From assembly GCA_002311385.1 (NCBI GenBank), contig DCAE01000005.1, forward strand, positions 1-50,625: a stretch of 50,625 nucleotides of DNA. Reading direction: 5' to 3'. Position 1 is the first letter of the stretch; every line of letters starts with the position of its first letter. Below, in pieces: positions 50,552-50,625 of this stretch. The position numbers were made by a program, and so were the translations under genes. Under the pieces are notes generated by a model, which was not told the DNA's origin, searched no databases, and saw nothing but the letters and a program-made list of their open reading frames with translations. This stretch comes from Dehalococcoidia bacterium UBA1141. GTDB taxonomy: Bacteria > Chloroflexota > Dehalococcoidia > Lucifugimonadales > UBA3495.

Positions 50552-50625
50552 ATGGCCGATGTTAACCGCGGCGCTGCCATCGTGGGTATTCACGAGCACA
50601 TCACCCGCTACGCTCCCGACAAGAG
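50552..50625 (+). CDS. Thiolase-family protein, 5' part only
   Basis: An ATG at 50552 with GGAGG about 10 bases upstream opens MADVNRGAAIVGIHEHITRY, and the frame runs off the window edge. The IVGIHEHxTRYAPDK start looks like the N-terminus of thiolase/SCP-x-type acetyl-CoA acetyltransferases. No catalytic residue is inside the window. Confidence 0.55.
   Translation, partial: MADVNRGAAIVGIHEHITRYAPDK

Noticed and set aside
1..50625. CRISPR arrays, IS elements, prophage or integrase genes
   Set aside because: No regular spacer-repeat array, transposase or integrase is seen; the repeats found are palindromes or short direct repeats without spacers of uniform length.

Overview
The window looks like chromosome from an uncultivated marine-type Chloroflexota bacterium, probably Dehalococcoidia/SAR202-like. 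This is inferred from gene content, since no rRNA or marker phylogeny is available. The signs are three family III CoA-transferases, two luciferase-like flavin oxidoreductases, an F420-dependent NADP reductase, paired MaoC-type dehydratases, Gfo/Idh dehydrogenases, several lipoproteins, and a yacL-ispD-ispF-cysS block. Genes lie on both strands in short operons, with intergenic gaps full of palindromic repeats.

Layout. 1-2.3 kb: a secreted DUF5666-like protein and a heavily decayed HtrA/DegP protease. 2.3-4.6 kb: two tandem Gfo/Idh/MocA paralogs. 4.6-5.4 kb: a repeat-filled gap. 5.4-9.5 kb: a short signal peptidase I, a two-protein hot-dog dehydratase set, a DUF192 lipoprotein and a PfkB sugar kinase. 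9.5-11 kb: a kelch lipoprotein interrupted by one stop codon. 11.2-13.9 kb: two CoA-transferases. 13.9-16.5 kb: a CAU tRNA, an orphan CopG-type antitoxin, a DJ-1/PfpI gene broken by a stop codon with a decayed partial copy downstream, and a metzincin-like lipoprotein. 17-21 kb: an SMP-30 lactonase, a second signal peptidase, a Rieske ferredoxin, tRNA-Ser(GGA) and a D-2-hydroxyacid dehydrogenase. 21.9-23.2 kb: a three-repeat lipoprotein with a frameshift. 23.5-31.6 kb: a GlcD-like oxidase, cysS, ispF, ispD, a PIN-TRAM protein, a third CoA-transferase and a metallo-beta-lactamase-fold protein. 31.7-42.3 kb: DUF2851, two small cupins, DUF429, a PEP-mutase/isocitrate-lyase-family protein, two VOC proteins, a PIG-L deacetylase, gamma-glutamyltranspeptidase, a HAD phosphatase and a luciferase-like enzyme. 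42.9-50.6 kb: a frameshifted double universal stress protein, a zinc alcohol dehydrogenase, a second luciferase-like enzyme, two tiny desulforedoxins, a thioredoxin-like protein, a carbohydrate-binding-like protein, an F420 reductase and the start of a thiolase-like gene.

How the genes fit together. The catabolic genes (CoA-transferases, dehydratases, flavin/F420 enzymes, ADH, D-2-hydroxyacid dehydrogenase, GlcD-like oxidase, lactonase, thiolase) suggest oxidation of varied organic acids, sugar acids and possibly recalcitrant compounds through CoA thioesters. The ispD/ispF/cysS block is housekeeping.

The most distinctive features are five broken genes (HtrA, kelch, DJ-1, repeat lipoprotein, Usp), four families of palindromic or direct repeats confined to gaps, and two stand-alone desulforedoxin mini-genes of 38 and 47 residues. 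I did not find a convincing new multi-gene defence or biosynthetic system.
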